64,000 bases of DNA from Hansschlegelia zhihuaiae (GTDB lineage Bacteria > Pseudomonadota > Alphaproteobacteria > Rhizobiales > Methylopilaceae): the NCBI RefSeq assembly GCF_004103825.1, contig NZ_RYFI01000019.1:18015-82014 (forward strand), written 5' to 3'. The position numbers and the translations under genes were made by a program. The notes under the pieces were generated by a model, which saw only the letters and a program-made list of their open reading frames with translations, had not been told where the DNA came from and searched no databases. The first letter of the stretch is position 1, and every line of letters starts with the position of its first letter. Positions 6,918 through 16,551 of the stretch are shown here, one piece after another.

Positions 6918-8753
6918 TTGCCAGAAGCATCGACCACAGCCACATGGGTGCGATTTCTGCGCAACTACGGGCCGATTCCAACAAACGACAACATGTATGA
7001 CGAGTCGATTCAGCGCGCGTTGAAGCGGCACAGGATCAAGCCTATCGTGTTGCCTGCACAGTTTATGCAGGCGCTGCTTGAGAATTTCAGTGGTGCCGAC
7101 CCTGTAACCCAAATCATCACCGGGACGGCGGGCGACGGAAAGACCTACCATTGCCGCGAGGTTTGGAGCGCCCTCGGCGGCGACGAGGCGACCTGGAACA
7201 AGGGCACCAAGGTCCAAACGCTAGCGGTCGGCCAACGCACCCTTGTGATCGTCAAGGACCTCAGCGAGCTTCGCGACGAAGAAAGCGCAGAGCTCATCGC
7301 CGGCGTGGCGCGCGACGTCACTCAGCCATCCTCGAACACCGTCTATCTCCTGGCCGCCAATCACGGCCAGCTCTTGGAGAAGCTGAAGGCCGCACCCGAC
7401 ACGCCGGAGGTGCGCCGACTCTCGGACGTGGTCGAGGACCTGCTGGTGACTGGCGGCACCGACGATCGGGAGGTCCGCCTGAACCTCAGCGATCTCAGCC
7501 GCGCGCCGGCGGCGAAGATGACGTCGTACATTATCGACGAGATTGGTGGTCACGAAGGCTGGGCGGGCTGCGACGGCTGCCCCGCGGCTCGTGACCAGGC
7601 CTGTCCAATCCTCGAAAACCGCCGGCGCCTGACCGGCGCTGACGGCCACGGGAAGTTCAGACAGCGTCTGGCGTCGCTGGTCGAACTCAGTGAGCGGAAT
7701 GGCGGCCACTTTCCGGTCCGCCAGCTCCTTTCACTCGTGGCGAATGTGATCCTCGGTCACCCCGATGGTCGCGATGGCCTGATGTCCTGCGGGGACGTCC
7801 CAGACATTGTCGCCAGCGGCAGGGCCGATCTCGCCAGCGTCTACCGCAACGTTTTCGGCGAGAACCTGAAGCCTAGCCGTGCCGAGAAGACCGAGCCCTT
7901 CAAAAAGCTGAACCTGTTCGGCATCGGCGCGGAAACCAGCAATCGGGTGGATAACCTCCTGGTCTATGGTGCCGACGACCCTGCCTATTCCGAGCCCTAT
8001 GACGCTCTTGTCCGGAAGGACCCGTTCTACGGGGCCACGGCGAACTACACCCAAGGTCAGAAGGCGTATCTAGAGGGCGGGGAGGGCGTCGACCGTTCCG
8101 CATTCCTTCACCTGCTCAAGGCCCAGCGCCAGCGCCTGTTCTTCACCCTGCCGGATGACCTCGTAGCGGCCTACGAGCTGTGGGACCTGACGGTCTTCCG
8201 CTTTGCGGGCGTCTACCTCGAGGTGGCCGAAAAGTTGGGCGCGAAGCAGCCCCTGCCGCGGGCCGCGCTCTCGATGATCGTGCGGGGTCTCAATCGCGTG
8301 TTCACCGGCATGCTCGTGCAGAACCAGGACGAATTGGTCCTAGCGACGTCGGGCAGCTACTCGCAGTCCAAACGAAGCCCGCTGCTCGACGAACTGATTT
8401 CTGTTCCCCGACAGGGGGGCGAGGAGGTCAGCCTGGTGCTCAATCCTCAGGGTGGCTTCGACGTCGCCGTGCGGCTCACGCGGGGCGAGATCCATCCGGC
8501 CGTGCGCCTCGAGCTCTCGCCGACCCGATTCGAATTCCTGGGCCGGGTGGCCGAGGGTGCGCTGCCGAGTAGTTTCTCGCTCGAGTGCCACGAGGACATC
8601 CTGGCCTTCAAGGCGCGCCTGCTCCGCGAGACCGAGACCCGGCGCAAGCTGGATGGTGACGACGTCGGCGAGGATGGTCAGCTGGTGCTGCGCTTTATCG
8701 AACTGACTAACGACGGGCGGGCCACGCCGCGCCGAGTGATGGTGCGGGCATAA
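6918..8753 (+). CDS. sspF: SspF-like (DndF/DptF-related) restriction ATPase
   Basis: About 611 residues. I prefer the TTG at 6918, preceded by a GGGGGAA ribosome site, which gives a start just before WVRFLRNYGPIPTNDNMYDE; the frame is open upstream to 6867. A P-loop GTAGDGKT lies near residue 69 and a cysteine cluster CDGC...ACP near residue 216 may bind zinc. Size, P-loop and position as first gene before a 514-aa protein and a very large FtsK/HerA-like ATPase match the F-G-H restriction module of phosphorothioation systems. The convergent neighbours are sspABCD-type, so SspFGH is a better label than DndFGH. SspFGH is reported to damage DNA lacking the modification. Confidence 0.75.
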   Translation: MPEASTTATWVRFLRNYGPIPTNDNMYDESIQRALKRHRIKPIVLPAQFMQALLENFSGADPVTQIITGTAGDGKTYHCREVWSALGGDEATWNKGTKVQTLAVGQRTLVIVKDLSELRDEESAELIAGVARDVTQPSSNTVYLLAANHGQLLEKLKAAPDTPEVRRLSDVVEDLLVTGGTDDREVRLNLSDLSRAPAAKMTSYIIDEIGGHEGWAGCDGCPAARDQACPILENRRRLTGADGHGKFRQRLASLVELSERNGGHFPVRQLLSLVANVILGHPDGRDGLMSCGDVPDIVASGRADLASVYRNVFGENLKPSRAEKTEPFKKLNLFGIGAETSNRVDNLLVYGADDPAYSEPYDALVRKDPFYGATANYTQGQKAYLEGGEGVDRSAFLHLLKAQRQRLFFTLPDDLVAAYELWDLTVFRFAGVYLEVAEKLGAKQPLPRAALSMIVRGLNRVFTGMLVQNQDELVLATSGSYSQSKRSPLLDELISVPRQGGEEVSLVLNPQGGFDVAVRLTRGEIHPAVRLELSPTRFEFLGRVAEGALPSSFSLECHEDILAFKARLLRETETRRKLDGDDVGEDGQLVLRFIELTNDGRATPRRVMVRA

Positions 8754-8755
8754 CC

Positions 8756-10300
8756 ATGGAGGTGCTGGCGAGGCCGACGCATTTCGAGGAACGCTCCGGG
8801 CCCGAGATCTGGGTCGATGAGGCGATCTGGGGCCACCGGCTCCACGACGAGCAATCGCCCTGGCTGACGTTTCTCGAGTTCCTCAATGTCCTGTTGGCAG
8901 AAAAGGTCGCTGGCCGGGCGCTGCAGGAAACATCGCTGAACAGCTTGAGCTATCGGCCGCAGACCCAGCTTCGACTGCGCAACCTGGTGTTCAACAACCC
9001 CCACATCACGACCGTGCTGGCGGAGGACCGCTCCGACGAACTGGCCTGGACGTCCTGGTTGGAGAAAATGGCGGACACCGCCGGGGGGCTCGAGTCACCC
9101 GACTTCGCCTACCTGCGCGACCGCTTCGAGACCTTTCGCGACTTCGCGGCCGTCATCCGTTTCCTCCAGGGCTCGGCGATCGAGGGCGACAGCAACAAGC
9201 GCTGGAGTTCCAAATTCGTCTTCCCGTTCGGGCCCAACGGCCTCTACGAGGACGTCAACGTGAAGGTCAACGGCGGAGTGACGACTGACCGCCGGTTCTT
9301 CGCGCGCACCGGCGAAATCCTCTACCTCATGCTTTGCCGCAGCCAGCGCGTCGAAGAGCTACGCGAACGGCTCGTCGGGCAGTTCCTGCAGAATCCGGCG
9401 CCCTATGACGGCATGGTCCGGGCGCTTCAGGGAGAGGCTCAGCTTGCCAAGGCCGACCGCGGCGGTGCCTTCCTTCCCTGCTCATCGCATCCTGCGTTCG
9501 ACCGTCTAGCCGAGGATTGGCTCGCCATCCTGTCACTGCCGATCCCGGCCTACGACGCGATCCCCCACCTCGTCGCGGTGACCGGCCTCAACCTAATCCT
9601 CTATCAGCTCGACCGGGCCGGCGAAGTCTTGGGCAGCGAGCGCGCCAGCTTGGTGTGCGAGATCGTCTCGCCCAAGAAGTCTGTGGTGCGCGATCTGTCC
9701 GCGGACTCCTACCAGTCCAACAACGCCCTGCCGCAGCAGGCGATGGAGCGCTTCATCCGGGCGACAACCGAAACGTCGCAGTGGCAAACCGCGATCACCT
9801 CCGACGACGCGGCCATCGAAGTTGCCGAGCTGCTCAAGCGGGCATTCGACTGGCCCGATCCGGACGACGACGATGAGCGCAGCATCCCGCCCGAGGAGCT
9901 GATAGACCGGCTAGTCAATAAGGCTGCGGTCCGACACAAGCAGCACGTCGGCAAGGTCCACATGACCTGGGCCCGCGCCATTGGCCTCTCTTCGCGCCGT
10001 TCGAGCCGGCGGGTGCGCTACGCCCCAACCGACAGGCTCCTCAAGACGCTTGTTGTGACCTGCGTGGCCAAACGGATGGAGTTCAAGGACTTCTTGGCTA
10101 CCCTGGCAGGCCGTTACGGCCTCATCATCGGTGATCATCAGGCCCGCTCCTTCATCGACAGCGGCAATGCCGATCAAGAGGATTTCTCTGACAACGCGCG
10201 CCGGCTCGAAGAGCGCCTCGCCAGTCTCGGCCTGCTGAAGCGCCTGTCCGACTCCTGCGCTTACGTCGAAAATCCCTTCCAGCGCGGAGAAGCCGCATGA
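8756..10300 (+). CDS. sspG: SspG-like restriction component
   Basis: A 514-residue protein starting 2 bases after sspF ends and overlapping sspH by 4 bases. It has no recognisable nucleotide-binding or nuclease motif by eye; an acidic patch PDPDDDDERS lies near residue 369. The assignment rests on its place between an F-type P-loop protein and an H-type FtsK/HerA ATPase and on its length. It probably forms a complex with both. Its own biochemical role is not evident from sequence. Confidence 0.65.
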   Translation: MEVLARPTHFEERSGPEIWVDEAIWGHRLHDEQSPWLTFLEFLNVLLAEKVAGRALQETSLNSLSYRPQTQLRLRNLVFNNPHITTVLAEDRSDELAWTSWLEKMADTAGGLESPDFAYLRDRFETFRDFAAVIRFLQGSAIEGDSNKRWSSKFVFPFGPNGLYEDVNVKVNGGVTTDRRFFARTGEILYLMLCRSQRVEELRERLVGQFLQNPAPYDGMVRALQGEAQLAKADRGGAFLPCSSHPAFDRLAEDWLAILSLPIPAYDAIPHLVAVTGLNLILYQLDRAGEVLGSERASLVCEIVSPKKSVVRDLSADSYQSNNALPQQAMERFIRATTETSQWQTAITSDDAAIEVAELLKRAFDWPDPDDDDERSIPPEELIDRLVNKAAVRHKQHVGKVHMTWARAIGLSSRRSSRRVRYAPTDRLLKTLVVTCVAKRMEFKDFLATLAGRYGLIIGDHQARSFIDSGNADQEDFSDNARRLEERLASLGLLKRLSDSCAYVENPFQRGEAA

Positions 10301-13300
10301 AGCCGGCCGACCTCATCGGCGCTGCCGGCGCAACCTCGATCCAGCAGCGCTTGTCGACGCTCACATCCGAGGATGGCGTAGCGCGCTACCTGCTCGACCG
10401 CCTTACCGGCGAGCAGGTAGCGGCGATAACGGCGGCCTTGCTGGCAACATCGGGTGTCGCGGCCCAGCTGAAGATCGCGATCCCACGCGCCTTAGTCGAC
10501 GGTCACGGCCTGCCGGACGCGGTTGTCACTGACGATCGGACCGTCGCGGTGCGCAACGCGGAGTGCGAAAAGCCGGCGCTCCTGATGGCCAATACCGACG
10601 ACGACCAGGGCGAGTCCTTGCAGGACGTGACATTGATCGGCGCCAAGCAACTCACCGAGGACGTCGCCCCCTGGGTCGAGGCCGCTAGCACTGGCCTCGG
10701 TCTGCCGGAGGGGCAGCTCGCCGCGTGGCGCGCGGCTTTGGCGGGGCTGAACGCCGCCGACGACTGGACCCTCCACCAGGTCTCCCATTTCGTCGCCCTT
10801 ACGCGCCAACGCGTGGCCGAGGAGTCCAAGCCCGTCCAGGAAGCGCTCGGCTGGGCGCTGCCCGCTCTGAGGCTCCCGCGCGACAGCGGCTATTTCGTCG
10901 GGATCAAGGATAAGGATCTCGACCAGCCGCGCCGTTGGAGGAAGCTGTTCGATAAGCTGATCTCGGACCGCAAGCCGCTCATGGCGAAGATGCGGTCCAA
11001 CCGCCAGACTATCGATGCGGATGAGCTGCAGGGACAGTTCGAGCAGTCGAAGGAAGACATCGCCGCCATTGCGCACGGGCCGATTGAGGTCTTCATCGCG
11101 GCGCCGCCCGGGTGGGGGGACGCTGCTCAGGCGCTCGCCGAGTTCGAGTGGGAGGCAGACAACGTTCTGCTGCTGTTCTCCGGCATCAAGCTCAAGAAAA
11201 CGACGCTGGCCGAAGACACGATTAACTTCTTCGAATTCGATTTGCCGGGCCGGCTCAGCGATGCCGACGAGGAGTATCTTAAGGCACTGAAGGGGCGTTC
11301 GCTCAAAGAGACCCGCGACGACGATCGAGAGTTCTTCGAAGCCCACCGCGATGACCTCGGGCAGGACAAGCCCCTGCGCGCAAAGTGGGAGCGGTTCATC
11401 TTCGGCCGCCCGATTGAGTGCACGGACTTCCTCGCCGGCCTGCTCCTCGTGCTCGAGCGCCTGTTCGGTCAAGTCAACGCGACGGGCGGCCCGCGCAGCC
11501 TAACCATCCGCTCCGCCCGCAGGTCGCGTAGCCAGTGGCTCGACATGAACGCAGACATCGCCCTTGCGTTCGGTGTGCGCTACCGCGGCCTGCCCGCGCT
11601 GATGGGCAACGCGGTGACCTGGGACGCGCCTCACATCTTCCAGTACGAGGAGCTTCTGGAACGCGCGAAGCGCCGCAAGAAGTATCGACGCAACGAGTCG
11701 GTCTCCCGAGCGAGCCTGCAGATCAAGTTCGACGTCGAGTTGGTCGTGGGCTCTGGTGCCGGCTCGGAACGCGCCGTCGTTCAGCTCGTATGGGCGGGGC
11801 AACCCAATGCGATTGGCGCGGAACTTTCCAAGGACCTACGGCGTCTGTTGGAGCGTCCGCTGCGCCGAACAAACGTTGCCCGCCTACTGGTGAGCCGAAA
11901 GGGCGCCTTGCAATCGGTCTCGCTGTCCGATGTAGGGACCCTACAGCCGGCGTTCGGCCAGGACGCCGGCTCCTTAGTGCCTAGGACCAAGGTCGGCGAG
12001 GATGTCGCGAAACTCATCCCGCGGCGCCTTAAGGAGGCCCGCCAAGTCGGTCGGTTGACTCCCGATGCGGCGGACGCCGTGGCGGCCGCCTGGGGGACGT
12101 TCTCGGAGGTCTATGGGCGGGCGCTCCTGGCCTGGTCGGGGACCGGGTACGCCGACGCAGTGCTCTTAGAGCAGGCCGAGGCCTTTGGCGCGCTGTTGCG
12201 CTGCCTCTCCGTTCACGCGGTCGGCGACATCAACCGCCAAGGGCTGTGGGAGCAAGCGTTGGGCTTGGGCATAGTGCAGATCACCGGCGCGGCACCCTCG
12301 GCGATCATCGCGCCGTGGCACCCCATGCGCCTAGCGGCCACCGCCATCAAGATGCGATCGGTCGCCGGCTTGGCAGACTATCTCCTGTCGGACAACGACG
12401 TGAACTTCGGGGACTCGCGGCTATTCTTTTCCGACCTGCGCGAGGAGCTCGGCCACCCGCTCTACCCCGAGATCGCCGTGGGCTACGAGGGGGCGGAGCC
12501 GGTGCTGCTGGTCGAAACGGGAACCGTCAACGACTACTCCCTGTTCGAGCGGCCGGTGCGCGATCCGGCCGAGGCCGGCACCGACGTCGACCCGCAGGAG
12601 GCGGCGCGTCAGATCCGCGGGGTGCTGGAGCGCTACCTCGACTTGCAGCCGCATGAGGGATCGAACCTCAGCATCATGCTCTACAACTGCGATGCAGCTG
12701 GCCTGCCCCTCGCAACGATCAACGCCCTGAGCACGGTGCAGGACGAAGATGAGGTGCATTGCAACGTCCTCGTCCGCCACCGGGACCGCAATCGGCTCAC
12801 CCAGGTCTATTCGGAGCTGCTGGAGAAGTCGGAGGGCGATCCAGACGCCATCGTGGTCAGCGAGACCTCCCGCAACTTCATGTCCAAGCTGCGCATCGGC
12901 GTGATGCTGGACGGGGGCGGCGGCCCCAAGGACGCCATCGGCCGGCGGATCGATGTCGCCTTCCTCCACGACGTGGTGTCTCGCCAGGCCAAGGAACACT
13001 GGTTTCCGGTCCCGGCTGCAGAGCGGAATCCGTCGCTACTTGAACACGTGCCGTCGCGCTGGTCCTATCGCCGGGTAACTGCCGAAGACGAGCTCAAAGC
13101 GACAAGTTATCTGACCTGTCCGCGCCAGCCCGATGCTGGCTGGGCCTATGTCGATGCGGTCGCCGGGGTGATCCGCCGGCAGTCGCATGGCACGCAGGAG
13201 CACGTCCTGCCCGCGCGGCAGATCTCCTTCCAAGATCATGGCCTGAAGTCGATGTTCGACGAGGCCCACCAGCTGGCGGAATGGGTTGCGACTTACGACG

Positions 13301-15705
13301 ACCTGCTCGACAAGCGGCAGCTGACTGCACAGGGGATCAGCGTCATCCGCTATCGCCGTCAGCGCACCCACGGCCGCAACATGGTGGTCTCCTCGACTTC
13401 CGAACTGCGTCTGCTGCACGTCCTGGTCCGTCGGCGTCTGGGGGAATTGAACCTTGGTCTGTCCGACGCTCGGCTGTCCGAGCTGGCGCGGCGCATGATC
13501 AACGACGCCAACGCTATCTCCGGCGATATCGTGCTTCGAGCGGCCAAGCGCGGTATCTCGGCAGGTGAATTGATCGGATTGGTCATAAGTCGAGCGCTCG
13601 TCGCCGAAGAGCTCGGCGACGGCGCTGCGGTTGCCTGGTTCTTACTCGACGACTATGCGGAGTGGCTTGGGCAACGCGAGGAAGGGTTGGCGGATATCCT
13701 GGCGCTGAGCGTCGGCGTCGACGCCGATGGCACCGAGCACCTGCGCGCCGTGGTCACCGAAGCCAAATACGTCGATGCGTCCGGCCAAGCGGATGCTAGC
13801 CGCAAGTCCCGCCAACAGCTGCGCCAGACGGTCAGCCGAATGGACGACGCCTTGTTCGGCTATCCCGGCCGGCTCGACCGCGACCTTTGGCTGTCGCGGA
13901 TCGCAGACCTGTTGCTCGACGGAACGGCAGCCCTCGGCCATTCGACGCTTCTGGAACGGGTGCGCGACGGAATCCGTCAGGGCAGGGTGCCCATCGACCT
14001 GCGTGGGTACTCCCACATCTTCATCTCGGGGCCGCCGAGCGATGCGAGCAGCCTTGGAGACCAGGAGTCTATCGCCGACATCAGCGGCGGCCTGCAGGAG
14101 ACCTTCACGCGGGAAGGTGTTAGGGCCCTGATCAAGGCTTACGAGTCCAACGAGCCTCTAGCGCCGCAGCGTGAGGCGCTAATCGGCGTGCGTCCGTGGC
14201 AGGCCGATACGTTCAAGAGCCCGGCACCGCGCATCGACTGGACTAAGGCCATCGACCTCGACCCTAAAGCACCACTGCCCAAGCCGGTCAACGTCCAGAC
14301 CTTCGACGATGACGAGGACGATGGGGATGACGACGACGGCGCACCGCCGAACGCGCCCCCGTCCCCGTCTTCCTCGCCGGAGCCCAGCCCCGCGGGTGGT
14401 GCGGCCGCCGCGCCGTTCACGCCGGCTCTATCTTCACCCGCCGAGCCTGCCCTCGAAAATGGTGGCACCGAGGTCGCGCCCGCGGCTCCTGCCGCGCAGG
14501 TCTCGCCTCCGCCCGCGTCGGAGCCAACCAGGGGGCTCGCCGAACTCGTTCGGGAGAAGGCGGAGCAGGCCCGCGAGGACACGGCCGATGACCAGGCCTG
14601 GCTCAACGCGACAGCCCAGAAGCTGCGCAGCGCGCTCCTGGGTTATTCGCTGCAGGCCAAGATCGTTGGCACACGGCTGACGCCTAACGCCGCGCTAGTG
14701 CGGTTCCAGGGGAGCGATCGGCTGCGGGTGGAGGACATTGAGGCCAAGCAGTCGGCTTTGCTGACGACCCACGGGCTCCGGCTGATCTCGATCTCGCCGC
14801 TGCCCGGCGAAATCGTCGTCGGGGTCGCGCGACCGCAGCGTCAGACCGTCTCCATGTGGGATGTCTGGGCGCGCCGTGTGCTCAACCGCAACGCAGTCGG
14901 TGTGAACACCTCCTTCGTTCTCGGCCTTAAGGAAATTGATGGGGACATCCTTTATCTGAACCTTAGCGGTCCATTCGCCGGCGGGACGCAGCACGAGCCC
15001 CATACCCTAGTCGCTGGCGCGACCGGCAGCGGCAAATCGGTGCTGATCCAGGCGTTGTTGCTGGACATCGCCGCCACCAATACTAGCCGTTTGACCCGGA
15101 TCCACCTGATCGACCCCAAGATGGGCGTGGACTACGCCGCCGTCGAACGATTGCCCCACTTGCAGGGCGGGGTGGTGGTCGAACAGTCCCGTGCGACCGA
15201 GGTGATGGAAGGCTTGGTCGCTGAGATGGAGCGGCGCTACGACCTGTTCCGGCAACGGGGCGCGCGCGACATCCGCAGCTTCAACGAGAAGGCCGACGCG
15301 GCGGAGCAACTGCCTTGGACCTTCCTCGTCCACGACGAGTTCGCCGAATGGATGCTCAGCGACGACTACAAGGAGGCCGTCACCGCCAATGTCTCGCGCC
15401 TCGGGGTCAAGGCCCGCGCGGCCGGCATCCACCTGATCTTCGCCGCCCAGCGGCCTGACGCCAACGTCATGCCGATGCAGCTGCGCGATAACCTCGGCAA
15501 CCGCCTGATCCTCAAGGTGGCCAGCGTCGGGACCTCGGAGATCGCCTTAGGGGTAAAGGGCGCCGAGCAGCTGCTAGGGCTTGGCCACCTGGCGGCCCGT
15601 CTCAGCGGCGAGCCTGCCATCATCTACGCCCAGGCGCCGTTTCTCTTGGACGACGACATCGACCTGGCCGTGAACGCCATCATTGCCGGCGACGCTGGCG
15701 CCTAG
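10297..15705 (+). CDS. sspH: SspH-like giant FtsK/HerA-type ATPase
   Basis: 1802 residues. The C-terminal ATPase has Walker A GATGSGKS near residue 1574, Walker B-like TFLVHDEFAEW near 1676 and an AAQRPDANVMPMQLRDNLG segment typical of FtsK/HerA DNA pumps. Residues about 1337-1411 form a disordered linker, an aspartate run followed by a proline/serine/alanine tract, separating a long N-terminal region of unknown fold from the motor. In phosphorothioation-linked restriction the H subunit is thought to translocate or open DNA for cleavage. The ATG overlaps the sspG stop by 4 bases. The stop lies 9 bases from the end of the convergent sspD. Confidence 0.8.
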   Translation: MKPADLIGAAGATSIQQRLSTLTSEDGVARYLLDRLTGEQVAAITAALLATSGVAAQLKIAIPRALVDGHGLPDAVVTDDRTVAVRNAECEKPALLMANTDDDQGESLQDVTLIGAKQLTEDVAPWVEAASTGLGLPEGQLAAWRAALAGLNAADDWTLHQVSHFVALTRQRVAEESKPVQEALGWALPALRLPRDSGYFVGIKDKDLDQPRRWRKLFDKLISDRKPLMAKMRSNRQTIDADELQGQFEQSKEDIAAIAHGPIEVFIAAPPGWGDAAQALAEFEWEADNVLLLFSGIKLKKTTLAEDTINFFEFDLPGRLSDADEEYLKALKGRSLKETRDDDREFFEAHRDDLGQDKPLRAKWERFIFGRPIECTDFLAGLLLVLERLFGQVNATGGPRSLTIRSARRSRSQWLDMNADIALAFGVRYRGLPALMGNAVTWDAPHIFQYEELLERAKRRKKYRRNESVSRASLQIKFDVELVVGSGAGSERAVVQLVWAGQPNAIGAELSKDLRRLLERPLRRTNVARLLVSRKGALQSVSLSDVGTLQPAFGQDAGSLVPRTKVGEDVAKLIPRRLKEARQVGRLTPDAADAVAAAWGTFSEVYGRALLAWSGTGYADAVLLEQAEAFGALLRCLSVHAVGDINRQGLWEQALGLGIVQITGAAPSAIIAPWHPMRLAATAIKMRSVAGLADYLLSDNDVNFGDSRLFFSDLREELGHPLYPEIAVGYEGAEPVLLVETGTVNDYSLFERPVRDPAEAGTDVDPQEAARQIRGVLERYLDLQPHEGSNLSIMLYNCDAAGLPLATINALSTVQDEDEVHCNVLVRHRDRNRLTQVYSELLEKSEGDPDAIVVSETSRNFMSKLRIGVMLDGGGGPKDAIGRRIDVAFLHDVVSRQAKEHWFPVPAAERNPSLLEHVPSRWSYRRVTAEDELKATSYLTCPRQPDAGWAYVDAVAGVIRRQSHGTQEHVLPARQISFQDHGLKSMFDEAHQLAEWVATYDDLLDKRQLTAQGISVIRYRRQRTHGRNMVVSSTSELRLLHVLVRRRLGELNLGLSDARLSELARRMINDANAISGDIVLRAAKRGISAGELIGLVISRALVAEELGDGAAVAWFLLDDYAEWLGQREEGLADILALSVGVDADGTEHLRAVVTEAKYVDASGQADASRKSRQQLRQTVSRMDDALFGYPGRLDRDLWLSRIADLLLDGTAALGHSTLLERVRDGIRQGRVPIDLRGYSHIFISGPPSDASSLGDQESIADISGGLQETFTREGVRALIKAYESNEPLAPQREALIGVRPWQADTFKSPAPRIDWTKAIDLDPKAPLPKPVNVQTFDDDEDDGDDDDGAPPNAPPSPSSSPEPSPAGGAAAAPFTPALSSPAEPALENGGTEVAPAAPAAQVSPPPASEPTRGLAELVREKAEQAREDTADDQAWLNATAQKLRSALLGYSLQAKIVGTRLTPNAALVRFQGSDRLRVEDIEAKQSALLTTHGLRLISISPLPGEIVVGVARPQRQTVSMWDVWARRVLNRNAVGVNTSFVLGLKEIDGDILYLNLSGPFAGGTQHEPHTLVAGATGSGKSVLIQALLLDIAATNTSRLTRIHLIDPKMGVDYAAVERLPHLQGGVVVEQSRATEVMEGLVAEMERRYDLFRQRGARDIRSFNEKADAAEQLPWTFLVHDEFAEWMLSDDYKEAVTANVSRLGVKARAAGIHLIFAAQRPDANVMPMQLRDNLGNRLILKVASVGTSEIALGVKGAEQLLGLGHLAARLSGEPAIIYAQAPFLLDDDIDLAVNAIIAGDAGA

Positions 15706-15714
15706 GCGCTCCAC

Positions 15715-16551
15715 CTACTTGTGGCAGATGACGCAGCCACCGTCGGCTTCATCGACACCGTAGACGTCATCGATCGTCTCATCGGTGCGGGCGGACAGCG
15801 GATTAACGGGTCGATTGCGCCTTAGGCGGTCACGTCGGCGCTCATAGTCGGCCTTGATTTGGGCGACCCTGCCGGGCGCGAGCAGATCGACGAGGCGTTC
15901 CCCGTGGCTCCAGGTGAAGGGCGAGCCATCGTCCATGGCCGTCTTTTCGTAGGCGATCGCTTCGGCGAAGCGCTGCGGATGGTTCTCCGCGAGCCGCACC
16001 CACTCGATCTTCTGCTGGAAGAAACAGAAGGTGCAGCCGGACCTGGAGCGCCAGCGATAGTATGCTGGCTCGCCGACATCGGCTTGATCGAGGATCTCGA
16101 CCACCCCAGCGCGGTCAATCCCCGCTTCCCGCAGCGGTAGGTGCACCTTCATGTTGGGATGCGTTGCCTGATAGCCCTCGCGACTGGGTTCGTCGGACCG
16201 GATCGCAACATAGGAGTGGACAGTGACGCCGTCGTCGAGGTCCTTACGGAGCCAATGCTCCAGCGGCCGCAGCTTCAACTGGCGAGTGCACCAGCGTGTC
16301 CGCGGCGAGGGCAGGAAGTTGTTGTACTCTTGCAGCCAGAAATCGAAGTCCCGGTCCGGGTTCAGGCGCGCGATCTGACGGCCGAGGAATCCCTCCAGGC
16401 GATCTAGGAACGAATAGACCTCCGGCAGCTCCTTCCCAGTGTCGGTGAAGAAGTATTCGATTTGCAGCTCTGGGAAATGCTGGCGCATATAAACGGCCAG
16501 CGCCGCGCTGTCGCGGCCGCCCGAAAGTCCCAGGATGTGCCGTTCGATCAC
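15715..16551 (-). CDS. sspD: SspD/DndC-type PAPS-reductase-like sulfur transferase
   Basis: A 278-residue member of the ATP pyrophosphatase / PAPS reductase family. The PP-loop LSGGRDSAAL lies at residues 9-18, followed by FFTDTGKELPEVY, a WCTRQLK segment, SGCTFCFFQQK near residue 190 and a C-terminal GCVICHK. The cysteines could ligate an iron-sulfur cluster, as in DndC. The protein should activate the DNA backbone with ATP and accept sulfur from SspA. Its ATG overlaps the sspC stop (ATGA). It is the last gene of the leftward operon and converges on sspH. Confidence 0.85.
   Translation of the reverse strand: MIERHILGLSGGRDSAALAVYMRQHFPELQIEYFFTDTGKELPEVYSFLDRLEGFLGRQIARLNPDRDFDFWLQEYNNFLPSPRTRWCTRQLKLRPLEHWLRKDLDDGVTVHSYVAIRSDEPSREGYQATHPNMKVHLPLREAGIDRAGVVEILDQADVGEPAYYRWRSRSGCTFCFFQQKIEWVRLAENHPQRFAEAIAYEKTAMDDGSPFTWSHGERLVDLLAPGRVAQIKADYERRRDRLRRNRPVNPLSARTDETIDDVYGVDEADGGCVICHK

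Noticed and set aside
6867..8753. DndF/DptF label for the first gene of the restriction module
   Set aside because: A DndFGH-type reading is possible, but the partner modification genes are DUF4007-containing sspABCD with no dndB, dndD or dndE, so the Ssp naming is preferred.
10492..11472. Minus-strand frame of 326 codons within sspH
   Set aside because: A shadow of sspH; no motif and no operon logic.
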